Below are positions 25,409 to 33,885 of a stretch of DNA of 64,000 nt, one piece after another (position 1 is the first letter of the stretch; each line of letters starts with the position of its first letter). Below the pieces are notes generated by a model. That model made no database searches. It was given only the letters and a program-made list of their open reading frames with translations, and had not been told where the DNA came from. This DNA is from JBFJKD01 sp041601945 (GTDB lineage Bacteria; Pseudomonadota; Gammaproteobacteria; Pseudomonadales; Porticoccaceae). The position numbers and the translations under genes were made by a program. The stretch is taken from positions 1 through 64,000 of the forward strand of contig JBFIHG010000007.1 of assembly GCA_041601945.1 (NCBI GenBank), written 5' to 3'.

Positions 25409-26764
25409 TCACAGCCGCAGCAGGTCATTGTATAGGGCCAACACCATCAAACCAACAACCAACATCAACCCGATCCGGTATCCAAACTCCTGAACCTTAT
25501 CGGACACCGGGCGGCCTTTCACCGCTTCGACCAGATAATAGGCGAGGTGCCCCCCATCCAGCACCGGAATCGGTAATAAATTCAACACCCCAAGGCTCAC
25601 ACTGAGCAATGCCATGAATTGCAAAAATGGGCCCAGACCGTACTCCGCTGAAGCGCCCGCCACTTTAGCAATGGTAATCGGGCCGCTCAAGTGTTTGACA
25701 GAAATATCTCCGGTAATCATTTTCTTAATCGAACTGAGGATCAGCGCGGAGGTTTTCCAGGTTTGCTGCCCGGCGCGCGCCATCGCTTCTACCGGTCCAT
25801 ACTTCATTTCCCGAAACAAATCTTCGGGCCACTGCGGCACCACCACCGACATACCTACCTGCCCGATATCATTACCGTCCTCTGCCGCTACCCGTTTTGG
25901 GGTGACGGTGGTGATAAAAGTCTGTCCGTCCCGTTCCACGGTCACATCAATGGCCTGGGCAGGGCGCGCGCGCACGTATTCTACCCAGGTCTGCCAGTCG
26001 CTCATCGCCACTCCATCGGCGGCAACAATCAGGTCGCCACTGACGATGCCAGCGATATCCGCCGGATCCCCCGCGGTTACTTCGTCGGCAACCGGGATGA
26101 CCAATGGCTGGTACAATTTGAGACCGATACTACCGATCGGATCCGGACTATCCGTATCCACATCCCATTGCTCCAACAGACCTTCACTGTCGTAACCTAG
26201 CGATGAGTCCGGATAGATGACGGTAAAACGAATGGGTCCACTATCGCCGATACGACGTACCAGCTGTTCACCGAGCGCCTGCCAGGTGGGCGTCTCGACT
26301 CCGTCCACCGCTACAATTTCCTGCCCAGGCTCCAGCCCTGCGGAAGCCGCTACAGAACCTGGCACCACCTCGTTGATAATCGGCGCGACCCCTTGCGTAC
26401 CGAGCATAAATACCAGCCAGTAAGCGATCAGTGCCAGCACAAAATTAGCCAGGGGGCCGGCGGCGACGGTAGCGATGCGCGCTGTTACCGGTTTGCGATT
26501 AAACGCCCCCGACACATCTTCGGGCGCCACCGGCCCTTCCCGTTCGTCCACCATTTTGACGTAGCCACCCAGAGGCAGAGCCGCAATCACAAATTCAGTA
26601 CCCAGCTTGTCGCGCCAGCGCAGTAACGCGGGACCAAAGCCAATGGAAAACCGCAGCACTTTGATACCGCAGCGACGCGCCACCCAGAAGTGGCCGAATT
26701 CGTGAAAAGTAATTAATACACCCAACACGATCAGAGTGTAAAAAATCATCTGTACAACAGCCAT
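25409..26764 (-). CDS. rseP: RIP zinc metalloprotease RseP
   Basis: Site-2 membrane protease that cleaves anti-sigma factors such as RseA/MucA to release sigma E-type factors. The zinc-binding HEFGH motif lies in the first membrane helix (GVLITFHEFGHFWVARRCG). Two PDZ domains occupy the central periplasmic part (about residues 115-290). The third metal ligand is in the LDG motif of LLPIPVLDGGHLAYYLVE. Length is 451 residues (E. coli 450). It is next to bamA, whose folding state feeds the same stress pathway. No clear sigma E promoter is seen in the 63-nt gap upstream. Confidence 0.97.
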   Translation of the reverse strand: MAVVQMIFYTLIVLGVLITFHEFGHFWVARRCGIKVLRFSIGFGPALLRWRDKLGTEFVIAALPLGGYVKMVDEREGPVAPEDVSGAFNRKPVTARIATVAAGPLANFVLALIAYWLVFMLGTQGVAPIINEVVPGSVAASAGLEPGQEIVAVDGVETPTWQALGEQLVRRIGDSGPIRFTVIYPDSSLGYDSEGLLEQWDVDTDSPDPIGSIGLKLYQPLVIPVADEVTAGDPADIAGIVSGDLIVAADGVAMSDWQTWVEYVRARPAQAIDVTVERDGQTFITTVTPKRVAAEDGNDIGQVGMSVVVPQWPEDLFREMKYGPVEAMARAGQQTWKTSALILSSIKKMITGDISVKHLSGPITIAKVAGASAEYGLGPFLQFMALLSVSLGVLNLLPIPVLDGGHLAYYLVEAVKGRPVSDKVQEFGYRIGLMLVVGLMVLALYNDLLRL

Positions 26765-26827
26765 ACGGTTTTTCCTGATTAATCCAACTCTATCTTTGAT
26801 GTTTGCGCAGCTACCCGCCCAGTCAGA

Positions 26828-28030
26828 TCAGGCAATCAGGGCCAGCGCTGTACGCCGGGCCTGGGCATCGGAGGCTTGGACTACCGCCAGCTCCTGCGGT
26901 TCACTCGCCACCCAGCTGTGCAGAGTTTCTGCTACGATTTCGGCGATCCTGCAAAAACCGATTTCACCGTTGAGAAATGCGGCAACCGCCACTTCGTTAG
27001 CAGCATTGAGCGCCACCGGAAAATCCTTACCCGCCTCTGCGGCCGCCCGCGCCAGTCCCAGGCAGGGATAGCGTGCCTGTTCAGGCGCGCTGAAATTCAA
27101 TGCGCCTACCGCTATCAAATCCAGGGGCTTAACTCCGGATTCCAGACGCTGCGGCCAGTTTAACGCATGCGCGATGGGGGTGCGCATATCCGGGTTGCCT
27201 AGTTGCGCCAATACCGATCCGTCAATGTACTCGACCAGTGAGTGCACGATACTTTCGGGATGAATCACAACATCCACCTGCTGCGGCTTCACATCAAACA
27301 ACCAACAGGCTTCCAACAGCTCCAGCCCCTTGTTCATCATGGTCGCTGAATCCACTGAAATCTTGCGCCCCATGCGCCAGTTAGGGTGCGCGCACGCCTG
27401 ATCGGGCGTTACCAACGGTAACTGTTCGAGCGCCGTTGCACGAAAGGGGCCCCCAGAGGCCGATAGTAGAATACGTCGTATGCCCGACGCGCGCGGGTCG
27501 CCCCGATAATCGGGCGGTAAACACTGGAAAATTGCGTTATGCTCGCTGTCGATCGGCAACAGGGTCGCGCCGCAACTGCGCACCGCCTGCATAAACAGTG
27601 CGCCCGCCATGACCAGAGACTCTTTGTTGGCAAGCAGTACCCGCTTGCCGGCGTGGACGGCGGCCATGGTTGGCGCCAAACCGGCGCCACCTACGATCGC
27701 TGCCATAACCGTACTGGCGTCGGGGTGCGCCGCAACTTCTACCAGACCTTCCTCACCCCACAGTACTTTGGTCGCATGGCGGGCTGTTGCACTGCGGGCG
27801 GTTGCGCCTGCGGGCGCGCTTTGAATACTCTGCGCCAGCCGGAGCCCATCCTGTTGATTCGCAACCACCGCATAGCGCGGCCGCCACTGGCGACACTGTT
27901 GCGCCAACAGGTCGATGCGCGTGTGCGCGGTCAATGCAAACGCACGAAAACGATCCGGATGGCGCGCCATCACATCCAGCGTGTTGACGCCAATCGACCC
28001 CGTTGCACCGAGCACCGTAACCTGCTCCAT
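26828..28030 (-). CDS. dxr: 1-deoxy-D-xylulose 5-phosphate reductoisomerase
   Basis: Second step of the methylerythritol phosphate route: NADPH-dependent conversion of DXP to MEP; the target of fosmidomycin. The N-terminal NADPH-binding segment is VTVLGATGSIGVNTLDVM. The flexible active-site and metal regions are LLPIDSEHNAIFQCL, ILLSASGGPFR, and PNWRMGRKISVDSATMMNKGLE split across one loop. Length is 400 residues (E. coli 398). It starts 3 nt after cdsA. The same route continues with ispD and ispF in this window. Confidence 0.97.
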   Translation of the reverse strand: MEQVTVLGATGSIGVNTLDVMARHPDRFRAFALTAHTRIDLLAQQCRQWRPRYAVVANQQDGLRLAQSIQSAPAGATARSATARHATKVLWGEEGLVEVAAHPDASTVMAAIVGGAGLAPTMAAVHAGKRVLLANKESLVMAGALFMQAVRSCGATLLPIDSEHNAIFQCLPPDYRGDPRASGIRRILLSASGGPFRATALEQLPLVTPDQACAHPNWRMGRKISVDSATMMNKGLELLEACWLFDVKPQQVDVVIHPESIVHSLVEYIDGSVLAQLGNPDMRTPIAHALNWPQRLESGVKPLDLIAVGALNFSAPEQARYPCLGLARAAAEAGKDFPVALNAANEVAVAAFLNGEIGFCRIAEIVAETLHSWVASEPQELAVVQASDAQARRTALALIA

Positions 28031-28033
28031 CGC

Positions 28034-28870
28034 CTACAACCTGTGTGCCAGCGTCAAATAAAACAAGGCAAATACGGGTAGCGCGGCAGTCAGACTATCC
28101 AGACGATCCAACAGGCCACCGTGGCCCGGTAAAATAGTGCCACTGTCTTTGACGCCACGGTGCCGTTTGACCATGCTTTCCAGCAGGTCCCCAAGCACCG
28201 ACGCCAGGGCTGTCACCAGTGCCACCCCCATCCACGGCAGCCACTGCACATCAAACTCACGCCAAATTCCCAGGACCGCAACAAATACCGCGACGCTGAC
28301 CATACCACCCAGCACCCCTTCCCAGGTTTTACCAGGACTCACGGCAGGCGCAAGTTTGTGTTTGCCGAACGCCCGCCCGGTAAAATAAGCGCCGATATCG
28401 GCCAGGGCAACAATCATGACCACCGTCAAAACCAGCCAGGGTCCCTGGGACTCAGCAACCAGTACGGAAATGGCCAACCACAAAGGCACCAGGACCAGGA
28501 TTCCAACGCCCAGGCACACCACCACGTTACCCCATAACACGGCGCTGCTGGGATAACCCTGCACCCACAGTAAGGCTACCGCCCACCAGGCTCCAGCGAC
28601 AAGCAACAGGGGTAAGGCCACCACTGTGTTCAGACCACTGGCCGGTAGTTGCCAGCCACTGAACAGCCATGCCATCACCGCTACCAGCGCTATCACATAC
28701 GCCGCGCGCGCGGTGACCCTGCACAGTCCGGCAAGCGAGCTCCACTCCCAGGCGCCATACGCGACTACTATAGCCATAAGCGCGGAAAATCCGAGGGGCG
28801 GCAACAAAAACAGCGCGGAAAGAAAAACCAGGGCGAGGACGACGGCGGTCGCTACCCGCAATCTAAGCAC
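28034..28870 (-). CDS. cdsA: Phosphatidate cytidylyltransferase
   Basis: Integral membrane enzyme that makes CDP-diacylglycerol from phosphatidic acid and CTP, the branch point of phospholipid synthesis. Several hydrophobic helices run through the protein. The C-terminal CdsA signature KDSGTILPGHGGLLDRLDS is intact. I chose the GTG at 28870 (278 residues) because GGCGGAG lies 7 nt upstream and it overlaps the uppS stop by 8 nt. Two ATG codons at 28891 and 28888 lack a ribosome binding site. It lies between uppS and dxr as in E. coli. Confidence 0.95.
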   Translation of the reverse strand: MLRLRVATAVVLALVFLSALFLLPPLGFSALMAIVVAYGAWEWSSLAGLCRVTARAAYVIALVAVMAWLFSGWQLPASGLNTVVALPLLLVAGAWWAVALLWVQGYPSSAVLWGNVVVCLGVGILVLVPLWLAISVLVAESQGPWLVLTVVMIVALADIGAYFTGRAFGKHKLAPAVSPGKTWEGVLGGMVSVAVFVAVLGIWREFDVQWLPWMGVALVTALASVLGDLLESMVKRHRGVKDSGTILPGHGGLLDRLDSLTAALPVFALFYLTLAHRL

Positions 28871-29615
28871 TCTGACGCTCCGCCACATCATGGGTCAGAC
28901 CAAAGCGCCGTTGCCGCTGGTAATAATCCTGCACAGCCTGTTCGAGCACGGCGCTATCAAAATCGGGCCAATAGCATTTGGCGAAATAAAATTCAGTGTA
29001 GGCCATTTGCCACAATAGAAAGTTACTGATGCGTTGTTCGCCAGCGGTGCGAATACACAAATCCGGCATCGGTAAATCGCCGAGACTCAGGTGGCTCTCG
29101 AACAACGCCTCGTCAATTTTCTCGCAGTCCAACTGTGCATCCCTGACCAGAGTGGCCACTTGCCGAGCGGCCTGCAAAATATCCCATCGACCACCATAAT
29201 CCACCGCCAGCACGAGAGTAAAACTGCCGTTGGCGGTAGCGCGCTCCGCATCGGTAATTAGTTTTTGCAGCCGCGCACTAAACCTGCTGCGCTCGCCAAT
29301 CACCCGCAGGCGAATATCGCGACGACACAGTTCCCGTGTTTCTTTTTTGAGGTAAGACGCAAACAGGGACATCAAGGCACCGACCTCAGCGGGTGGGCGC
29401 TGCCAGTTTTCACTACTAAATGCGAACAGCGTCAGTGTGGAGATTTTGTGTTGCTGGCAGGCATCCAGAATTCCGCGCACTTTTTCGACGCCGGCATTGT
29501 GTCCAGCCACGGCCCCCAGTCCGCGCGCACGCGCCCAGCGACCATTGCCATCCATGATGATAGCGACATGCTGCAGGGGATGGCTGCCGGCGCAGGAATC
29601 AGTAGTGTCTGCCAT
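28863..29615 (-). CDS. uppS: Undecaprenyl diphosphate synthase
   Basis: cis-Prenyltransferase that extends farnesyl diphosphate with eight isopentenyl units to the C55 lipid carrier for peptidoglycan and O-antigen. Family motifs are HVAIIMDGNGRWARARG (catalytic Asp), FAFSSENWQRPPAEV and RTAGEQRISNFLLWQMAY. Most homologues I recall have RTGGE or RTSGE, so the Ala there is a small variation. Length is 250 residues (E. coli 253). It lies 21 nt after frr and overlaps cdsA. Confidence 0.97.
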   Translation of the reverse strand: MADTTDSCAGSHPLQHVAIIMDGNGRWARARGLGAVAGHNAGVEKVRGILDACQQHKISTLTLFAFSSENWQRPPAEVGALMSLFASYLKKETRELCRRDIRLRVIGERSRFSARLQKLITDAERATANGSFTLVLAVDYGGRWDILQAARQVATLVRDAQLDCEKIDEALFESHLSLGDLPMPDLCIRTAGEQRISNFLLWQMAYTEFYFAKCYWPDFDSAVLEQAVQDYYQRQRRFGLTHDVAERQSA

Positions 29616-29636
29616 GGTAATTTCCCGGATGGAGCA

Positions 29637-30200
29637 CTAAATCTCCATCAAGTCGCGTTCTTTCGCCGCCAGAGCTTCTTCAATTTTCGCGACGTAGCGA
29701 TCCGTTATTTTTTGCACGTCTTCCTGGGCGCGGCGTTCCTCATCTTCGGAAATATCCTTTTCCTTCAGTAACTCCTTGATATCGGACAACACGTCGCGTC
29801 GAATGTTGCGCACCGATACGCGGGAATTTTCCGCCTCGTGTTTAGCCTGACGGATGTAGCCTTTGCGGGTTTCCTCGGTCAGTGCTGGCATGGGGATACG
29901 AATGACCATGCCCGACGTCGACGGGTTGAGACCCAGGTCCGAGCGCATTATGGCTTTTTCAACTTCCACCACCATGGCCTTTTCCCAGGGTGCCACCGAC
30001 AGGGTGCGCGCATCAGTCGCGGTGACCGTCGCCACCTGATTAAGCGGCGTGTCGTTGCCGTAGTAGCTCACGCTGATCCCGTCGAGCAGACTCGAGTGCG
30101 CCCTTCCGGTGCGAATTTTATTAAACGCCTGCACCAGCGCGTCCACCGTTTTGCCCATACGTTCCTGGGCGTCTTTTTTTAATTCATCAATCATGCTCAT
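29637..30200 (-). CDS. frr: Ribosome recycling factor
   Basis: Works with EF-G to split the post-termination ribosome. The start region is typical (MIDELKKDAQERMGKTVDAL), and so are the hinge segment KIRTGRAHSSLLDGISVSYYG and the C-terminal helices (RRDVLSDIKELLKEKDISED). Length is 187 residues (E. coli 185). Two ATG codons compete (30200 and 30194). The first lies 3 nt after the pyrH stop. It is part of the rpsB-tsf-pyrH-frr-uppS order shared by most gammaproteobacteria. Confidence 0.97.
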   Translation of the reverse strand: MSMIDELKKDAQERMGKTVDALVQAFNKIRTGRAHSSLLDGISVSYYGNDTPLNQVATVTATDARTLSVAPWEKAMVVEVEKAIMRSDLGLNPSTSGMVIRIPMPALTEETRKGYIRQAKHEAENSRVSVRNIRRDVLSDIKELLKEKDISEDEERRAQEDVQKITDRYVAKIEEALAAKERDLMEI

Positions 30201-30203
30201 GGC

Positions 30204-30941
30204 TTACGCTTCTTCAATAAGTGTACCTTCCTGCCCACCCACTACAATACTGAGCAGGGCTCCCGGCTTGGACATGCGAAACACCCGCACTGGCATATTG
30301 TGTTCTCGGCACAGACAGATAGCGGTTAGGTCCATCACTGCGAGTTTTTTCTCTAAAACCTCGTCGTAGGTCAGGCGCTGAAAGAGTGTGGCCGCCGGGT
30401 CTTTCAGCGGGTCCGATGAATAGACCCCGTCCACCCGAGTCGCCTTGAGCACCAGTTCCGCATCGATTTCGATACCCCGCAGACAGGCCGCTGAATCCGT
30501 GGTGAAAAAAGGGTTACCGGTACCTGCAGCAAAAATCACCACCTCGCCGGCAGCCAGATAATTCAACGCGCGGCGACGATCGTAGTGTTCGACTATGCCG
30601 CTCATCGGTATCGCCGACATAACCCGCGCCGAAATATTGTTGCGATCAAGGGCGTCGCGCATCGCCAGTCCGTTCATAACCGTGGCCAACATGCCCATAT
30701 GATCGCCGGTGACACGCTCCATGCCAGCGGCATTCAGCGCAGCGCCGCGAAATAGATTGCCGCCACCTATGACTAATCCAACCTGTACGCCAATGCCTAT
30801 CAGTTGACCAATTTCCAACGCCATCCGATCGAGCACCTTGGGGTCGATACCAAAGCCCTCTTCACCTACTAGCTCCTCACCACTGAGCTTGAGCAGAATA
30901 CGTTTGTATTTCTTATCTTTGGCGGCTTTGCTCACCGGCAT
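30204..30941 (-). CDS. pyrH: UMP kinase
   Basis: Hexameric amino-acid-kinase-fold enzyme phosphorylating UMP to UDP; normally activated by GTP and inhibited by UTP. Motifs are KRILLKLSGEELVGEEGFGI, VGLVIGGGNLFRG, NGLAMRDAL, and GTGNPFFTTDSAACLRGIEI. The ATG at 30941 has GGAGAGTGG just upstream and gives 245 residues (E. coli 241). The frame remains open to 31055 but that part overlaps tsf and is not family-like. UMP kinase feeds the CTP synthase made by pyrG in this window. Confidence 0.97.
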   Translation of the reverse strand: MPVSKAAKDKKYKRILLKLSGEELVGEEGFGIDPKVLDRMALEIGQLIGIGVQVGLVIGGGNLFRGAALNAAGMERVTGDHMGMLATVMNGLAMRDALDRNNISARVMSAIPMSGIVEHYDRRRALNYLAAGEVVIFAAGTGNPFFTTDSAACLRGIEIDAELVLKATRVDGVYSSDPLKDPAATLFQRLTYDEVLEKKLAVMDLTAICLCREHNMPVRVFRMSKPGALLSIVVGGQEGTLIEEA

Positions 30942-30993
30942 ACACCACTCTCCACGCGACAGACATAGACTGGCCTGCGCCAGCCCGGTCACG

Positions 30994-31860
30994 TCATTTT
31001 TGCGAACTGACCTGCGCGGCAACCTCGGCAGCAAAGTCGACGGCCTCGACCTCAATACCTTCGCCTACCTCGAAGCGCACAAATTCCTGCACATCGCAGC
31101 CAGCATCCTTCAGCAGCTGGCCTACTTTGACATCAGGGTCCTTGACAAAAGGCTGCTCGACAAGACTAACTTCCGCCAGAAATTTGCTTACGCGGCCAGC
31201 CACCATTTTCTCCACGATTGCGTCCGGCTTACCGCTCTCGCGGGCCTGCACAACATAGATTTCCCGTTCTTTCTCGAGTAAATCCTGGGGCATATCCTGC
31301 GGTTTTGCAACCTGCGGATTGACAGCCGCAACGTGCATCGCGATATCTTTGGCCAGATCCGCATTCCCGCCGGTGAGGCCCACCAGAACCGCGATGCGAT
31401 CATTACTATGCACGTAGCTACCCACCACCGCCGCCTCGACCACCACGGCCCGGCGCACATTGATATTCTCGCCGATTTTCTGCACCAATGCCTCGCGCGC
31501 CGTTTCCAGCTCGCCTGCCATCAACGCCGCAACATCGCCCTGCTTATCCCGATAGGCGCGCTCAAGCACGGTTTGTACAAATGCACGAAAATTGTCATCG
31601 CGAGCCACAAAATCGGTTTCAGAATTGATTTCCACCAGCACACCGAAGCGGCCATCGTCGGACACCTTGATGGCCACCGCACCCTGAGCGGCGATGCGCC
31701 CGGCTTTTTTAGCGGCTTTCATACCGCTGGATTTGCGCAAATTTTCAATCGCCAGATCGATGTCCCCAGCGGTTTCCACCAATGCTTTTTTGCATTCCAT
31801 CATACCCAGACCGGTGCGTTCGCGCAGTTCTTTCACCTGGGACGCAGTAATCGTCGTCAT
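30994..31860 (-). CDS. tsf: Elongation factor Ts
   Basis: Guanine-nucleotide exchange factor for EF-Tu. The N-terminal UBA-like domain holds VKELRERTGLGMMECKKAL. The core contains the exchange motif SETDFVARDDNFRAF, then the long subdomain and coiled coil. Length is 288 residues at the ATG 31860 (E. coli 283). Upstream is a very strong ribosome binding site (AGAGGAGAGG). It is downstream of rpsB, separated by an intrinsic hairpin at 31905-31929 that may set the ratio of the two products. Confidence 0.98.
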   Translation of the reverse strand: MTTITASQVKELRERTGLGMMECKKALVETAGDIDLAIENLRKSSGMKAAKKAGRIAAQGAVAIKVSDDGRFGVLVEINSETDFVARDDNFRAFVQTVLERAYRDKQGDVAALMAGELETAREALVQKIGENINVRRAVVVEAAVVGSYVHSNDRIAVLVGLTGGNADLAKDIAMHVAAVNPQVAKPQDMPQDLLEKEREIYVVQARESGKPDAIVEKMVAGRVSKFLAEVSLVEQPFVKDPDVKVGQLLKDAGCDVQEFVRFEVGEGIEVEAVDFAAEVAAQVSSQK

Positions 31861-31904
31861 GCTTGCCTCTCCTCTTTCGTACAATTAGTTTTCACGCAAT
31901 TAGT

Positions 31905-31929
31905 AAAAAGGGGGCCGAGCCCCCTTTTT
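31905..31929 (-). terminator. Intrinsic terminator/attenuator between rpsB and tsf
   Basis: A perfect 5-bp GC stem (GGGGG 31910-31914 with CCCCC 31920-31924, loop CCGAG) is extended by AAAAA/TTTTT on the flanks, so it reads as a terminator on both strands. On the minus strand it lies between the rpsB stop and the tsf ribosome binding site. E. coli has a partial terminator at the same place, which lowers tsf expression relative to rpsB. Confidence 0.85.
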
Positions 31930-31984
31930 GGTCTAGAACACACTCGCCATTGCCCGCCCTTCCCAGGCTCGACAATAAGTTCCG

Positions 31985-32782
31985 TTACTCCGCGGCTGCG
32001 ACGTTTGGCTCCAGCGCGATTTCTGGTGCCGGGACATCAGCGACGGCTGCGTCCTCAGTCACTTCGACAAATTCGTCCTTGGCGGAGGGTCCGCTGGCAC
32101 TCTGCGCTTTGCCTTCGAGCATCGCGTCGGCCATGGCGGTAACATACAACTTAATGGCGCGAATAGCGTCGTCGTTGCCGGGAATAACCACGTCGATACC
32201 GTCGGGGTTGCTGTTGGTATCCACGATGCCGATCACCGGAATCCCCAGCTTGTTGGCTTCCTGCACCGCGATGCGTTCGTGATCCACGTCGATTACGAAC
32301 AGCGCGTCTGGTAAGCCGCCCATATCCTTGATGCCGCCGATGGAGCGCTCGAGTTTTTCCATCATGCGAATACGCATCAGTGCTTCTTTCTTGGTCAGTT
32401 TTTCAAACGTACCGTCCGCGCTTTGTGTCTCTAGCTCGCGCAGCCTGCGCACCGAGCCGCGAATGGTTTTGTAGTTGGTCAGCATCCCACCCAGCCAGCG
32501 GTGACTGACATAGGGCATCCCGGCGCGTTCGGCCTGTTCTTTAACGGCCTTTTGCGCCGCGCGCTTGGTGCCGACAAACAGCAATTTGTTGCCATTGGTG
32601 GCCAGCTTGCGAGCCATCGCCAACGCATCATTAAACGCCGGTACAGTCTGTTCGAGGTTGATAATATGAACTTTGTTGCGGGCCCCGAAGATGTAAGAGT
32701 CCATCTTGGGGTTCCAAAAACGGGTCTGGTGGCCGAAGTGGACGCCAGCTTGTAGCATGTCGCGCATGGAGACAGTTGTCAT
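31985..32782 (-). CDS. rpsB: 30S ribosomal protein S2
   Basis: Ribosomal protein S2, 265 residues. Landmarks are MRDMLQAGVHFGHQTRFWNP, KVHIINLEQTVPAF, LFVGTKRAAQKAVKEQA, YVSHRWLGGMLTNYKTIR and GIVDTNSNPDGIDVVIPGND. The last 40 residues form an acidic, Ala-rich tail (AVADVPAPEIALEPNVAAAE), longer than in E. coli (241 residues). The ATG at 32782 has AGGA 8 nt upstream. The gene follows a 137-nt structured leader and a strong promoter, consistent with S2 autoregulation. Confidence 0.98.
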   Translation of the reverse strand: MTTVSMRDMLQAGVHFGHQTRFWNPKMDSYIFGARNKVHIINLEQTVPAFNDALAMARKLATNGNKLLFVGTKRAAQKAVKEQAERAGMPYVSHRWLGGMLTNYKTIRGSVRRLRELETQSADGTFEKLTKKEALMRIRMMEKLERSIGGIKDMGGLPDALFVIDVDHERIAVQEANKLGIPVIGIVDTNSNPDGIDVVIPGNDDAIRAIKLYVTAMADAMLEGKAQSASGPSAKDEFVEVTEDAAVADVPAPEIALEPNVAAAE

Positions 32783-32919
32783 GGTCAGTTCCTGATCAGG
32801 GTTAAACCTCCACATATCCCACCAATCAACCCCTAAGCAATACCGCTTGGAGCACCCAGACAGGTGTGACGATATGTGTGTGTCGTTAGTTATCCCCGGG
32901 GAAATTCCCAGGGGCGCGC
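32783..32919 (-). promoter_or_regulatory. Structured rpsB leader, candidate S2 autoregulatory element
   Basis: On the minus-strand transcript CACATATC (32871-32878 complement) pairs perfectly with GATATGTG (32811-32818 complement), closing a domain of about 50 nt. Inside, CACC/GGTG and AAGC/GCTT can form two small stems. The 3' strand of the closing helix is followed at once by GGAGG and, further on, by the AGGA of the rpsB ribosome binding site. S2 represses its own rpsB-tsf message in E. coli through a conserved leader, so this is the likely counterpart. Confidence 0.55.
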
Positions 32920-32948
32920 TTTATACCATAATCCCGTACCAGAATGAA
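32920..32948 (-). promoter_or_regulatory. rpsB: Candidate rpsB promoter with GC-rich discriminator
   Basis: Minus strand: TTCATT (32943-32948), 17-nt spacer ending in TGG, then TATAAA (32920-32925), an extended -10. The next bases are GCGCGCCCC. A GC-rich discriminator of this kind is typical of stable RNA and ribosomal protein promoters repressed by ppGpp with DksA. Confidence 0.6.
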
Positions 32949-33010
32949 GTCCGCGCACGCCCACCCTGAGCGGATAACCACCACTGCAGCGGCCCGACCG
33001 TCAGCCACGG

Positions 33011-33039
33011 TGCACCCTGGCGTGGTAATTGGGTACAAT
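33011..33039 (+). promoter_or_regulatory. map: Candidate map promoter
   Basis: TACAAT (33034-33039) is a near-consensus -10, 30 nt before the map ATG. With a 17-nt spacer the -35 would be TGCACC (33011-33016), which is weak. It lies head to head with the rpsB promoter in the 286-nt divergent region. Confidence 0.45.
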
Positions 33040-33068
33040 GTGCGCACTGATTTTTACGAGTACGCATT

Positions 33069-33845
33069 ATGCCCGTATCCATAAAGACCGTCGACGAAAT
33101 AGCTAAAATGCGGATTGCCGGCCGACTGGCTGCCGAAGTGCTCGAAATGATTGGACCCTACGTTCAACCCGGCGTCAGCACCGCTGAACTTGATCAGATC
33201 TGCCACGACTATATGGTTAAAGTACAGGACAGCGTTCCCGCCTGCCTGAATTACCGAGGGTTTCCAAAGTCCATTTGCACATCGGTCAATCAGGTGGTTT
33301 GCCACGGTATTCCGTCGGATCAGAAGGTGTTGAAAAAAGGCGACATTATCAATCTCGACATTACGGTCATAAAGGATGGTTACTACGGCGATACCAGCAA
33401 GATGTTCTTTGTGGGCGACGCCCCCGAGCACGCCAGACGTTTGGTAAAGGTCGCGCAGGAATGCCTGTACAAAGGTATCGAAATTGTCAAACCCGGCTGT
33501 CGCCTGGGCGATATTGGTCACGTGATCCAGCACTATGCGGAGGCCAATTACTACTCGGTGGTGCGCGACTATTGCGGTCATGGCATCGGCACCGAATTTC
33601 ACGAGGAACCACAGGTGGTGCATTTCGGCACACCTGGAACTGGTATGGTGCTGCGCGAAGGCATGACGTTTACCATCGAGCCTATGATCAACGCCGGCAA
33701 GTACCATACACGCCTGAAAAACGACGGCTGGACCGTCGAAACCCGCGACGGCCGGTTATCCGCGCAGTGGGAACACACGCTGGCGGTAACTGCCGACGGC
33801 GTGGAAGTGCTTACTGCGCGCGCTGAGGAATCTTTCGGCAGATAA
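33069..33845 (+). CDS. map: Type I methionine aminopeptidase
   Basis: Removes the initiator methionine from nascent proteins; a two-metal pita-bread enzyme. Metal ligands and substrate residues lie in VCHGIPSD (His), INLDITVIKDGYYGDTSKMF (two Asp), DYCGHGIGTEFHEEP (His), TFTIEPMI (Glu) and SAQWEHTLAVT (Glu). Length is 258 residues (E. coli 264). It diverges from rpsB and is followed 40 nt later by glnD, the usual gammaproteobacterial neighbourhood. Confidence 0.98.
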   Translation: MPVSIKTVDEIAKMRIAGRLAAEVLEMIGPYVQPGVSTAELDQICHDYMVKVQDSVPACLNYRGFPKSICTSVNQVVCHGIPSDQKVLKKGDIINLDITVIKDGYYGDTSKMFFVGDAPEHARRLVKVAQECLYKGIEIVKPGCRLGDIGHVIQHYAEANYYSVVRDYCGHGIGTEFHEEPQVVHFGTPGTGMVLREGMTFTIEPMINAGKYHTRLKNDGWTVETRDGRLSAQWEHTLAVTADGVEVLTARAEESFGR

Positions 33846-33885
33846 CAAACTCTGCAATCGACCCAAGCAACCCGAGCGGACACTT

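Noticed and set aside
26765..26827. Sigma E promoter before rseP
   Set aside because: No GAACTT-like -35 element in the gap.
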